DNA of 6,323 nt from an uncultured Eubacterium sp. (GTDB lineage: Bacteria; Bacillota_A; Clostridia; Lachnospirales; Lachnospiraceae): the NCBI GenBank assembly GCA_948468465.1, contig CAOKJJ010000243.1, positions 1 to 6,323 on the forward strand. The letters are read 5' to 3'. The notes beneath the pieces are model-generated. The model had not been told where the DNA came from. It searched no databases and saw only the letters and a program-made list of their open reading frames with translations. The position numbers were made by a program, and so were the translations under genes. This document shows, piece after piece, positions 6,130 through 6,323 of this stretch; positions within the stretch are counted from its first letter, which is position 1, and every line of letters starts with the position of its first letter.

Positions 6130-6323
6130 ATGGCAAGAATTAAAGGCGGTATGAATGCCAGAAGAAAACACAATAGAGTATTAAAGCTTGCAAAAGGCTA
6201 CAGAGGAGCACGAAGCAAGCAGTACAGAGTGGCAAAACAGGCTGTAATGAGAGCATTAGCTTCTTCTTATGCAGGACGTAAAGAGAGAAAACGCCAGTTC
6301 AGAAGACTCTGGATTGCACGTAT
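6130..6323 (+). CDS. rplT: 50S ribosomal protein L20 (3' end cut by window)
   Basis: The first 64 residues are present, compared with a usual length of about 118; the frame is open at the right edge. The sequence [23 protein letters not shown] and [11 protein letters not shown] is diagnostic of L20, whose basic N-terminal extension threads into 23S rRNA during early 50S assembly. The start is ATG at 6130, with AAGGAGG (6116-6122) 7 nt upstream. The 73-bp gap after rpmI shows no promoter or terminator, so it is cotranscribed. In Firmicutes this protein is the repressor that acts on the operon leader, which closes a feedback loop with the element at 5022-5277. Confidence 0.97.
   Translation, partial: MARIKGGMNARRKHNRVLKLAKGYRGARSKQYRVAKQAVMRALASSYAGRKERKRQFRRLWIAR

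Overview
The window looks like a chromosomal segment of a gut-type Firmicute, most likely class Clostridia and probably Lachnospiraceae. The evidence is the infC-rpmI-rplT order behind a structured leader RNA, strong GGAGG-type ribosome binding sites, a class B sortase, and a sortase signal of the form [11 protein letters not shown]. The family assignment is inferred from protein sequence flavour, not from a search.

Left part (1-4937): an accessory cell-surface locus, all on the + strand. A large surface protein, cut off at its 5' end by the window edge, has a Pro/Glu-rich segment, a small helical module, a Cys/His-containing beta-type region and an InlB-type (Listeria-Bacteroides) repeat. 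These are followed by a 705-bp Asp-Ala tract containing 112 uninterrupted DA dipeptides, four decapeptide VPL repeats and a PKTGD sortase signal with membrane anchor. After a hairpin with only a weak U-tract comes a 621-residue membrane-anchored protein. Its C-terminal two thirds look like an alpha/alpha-toroid resembling the D-glucuronyl C5-epimerase/glycan-enzyme fold, but I cannot name its function. A class B sortase overlaps that gene by 4 bp. The simplest reading is a dedicated unit: a cell-wall-anchored acidic stalk protein, the sortase that could attach it, and an extracytoplasmic enzyme-like partner.

Middle (4938-5277): a gene-free stretch with a strong extended -10 promoter and a roughly 255-nt leader. 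The leader holds a textbook intrinsic terminator and an upstream copy of the terminator's 3' arm that can act as an antiterminator. Position and architecture match the Firmicute L20 leader.

Right part (5278-6323): the core translation operon infC (IF3, ATT start codon), rpmI (L35) and rplT (L20, cut off at the right edge). L20 probably feeds back on the leader, and IF3 probably feeds back on its own rare start codon.

The least explained parts are the Asp-Ala tract, whose synonymous codons follow a striking rule, and the toroid protein between the putative substrate and its sortase.
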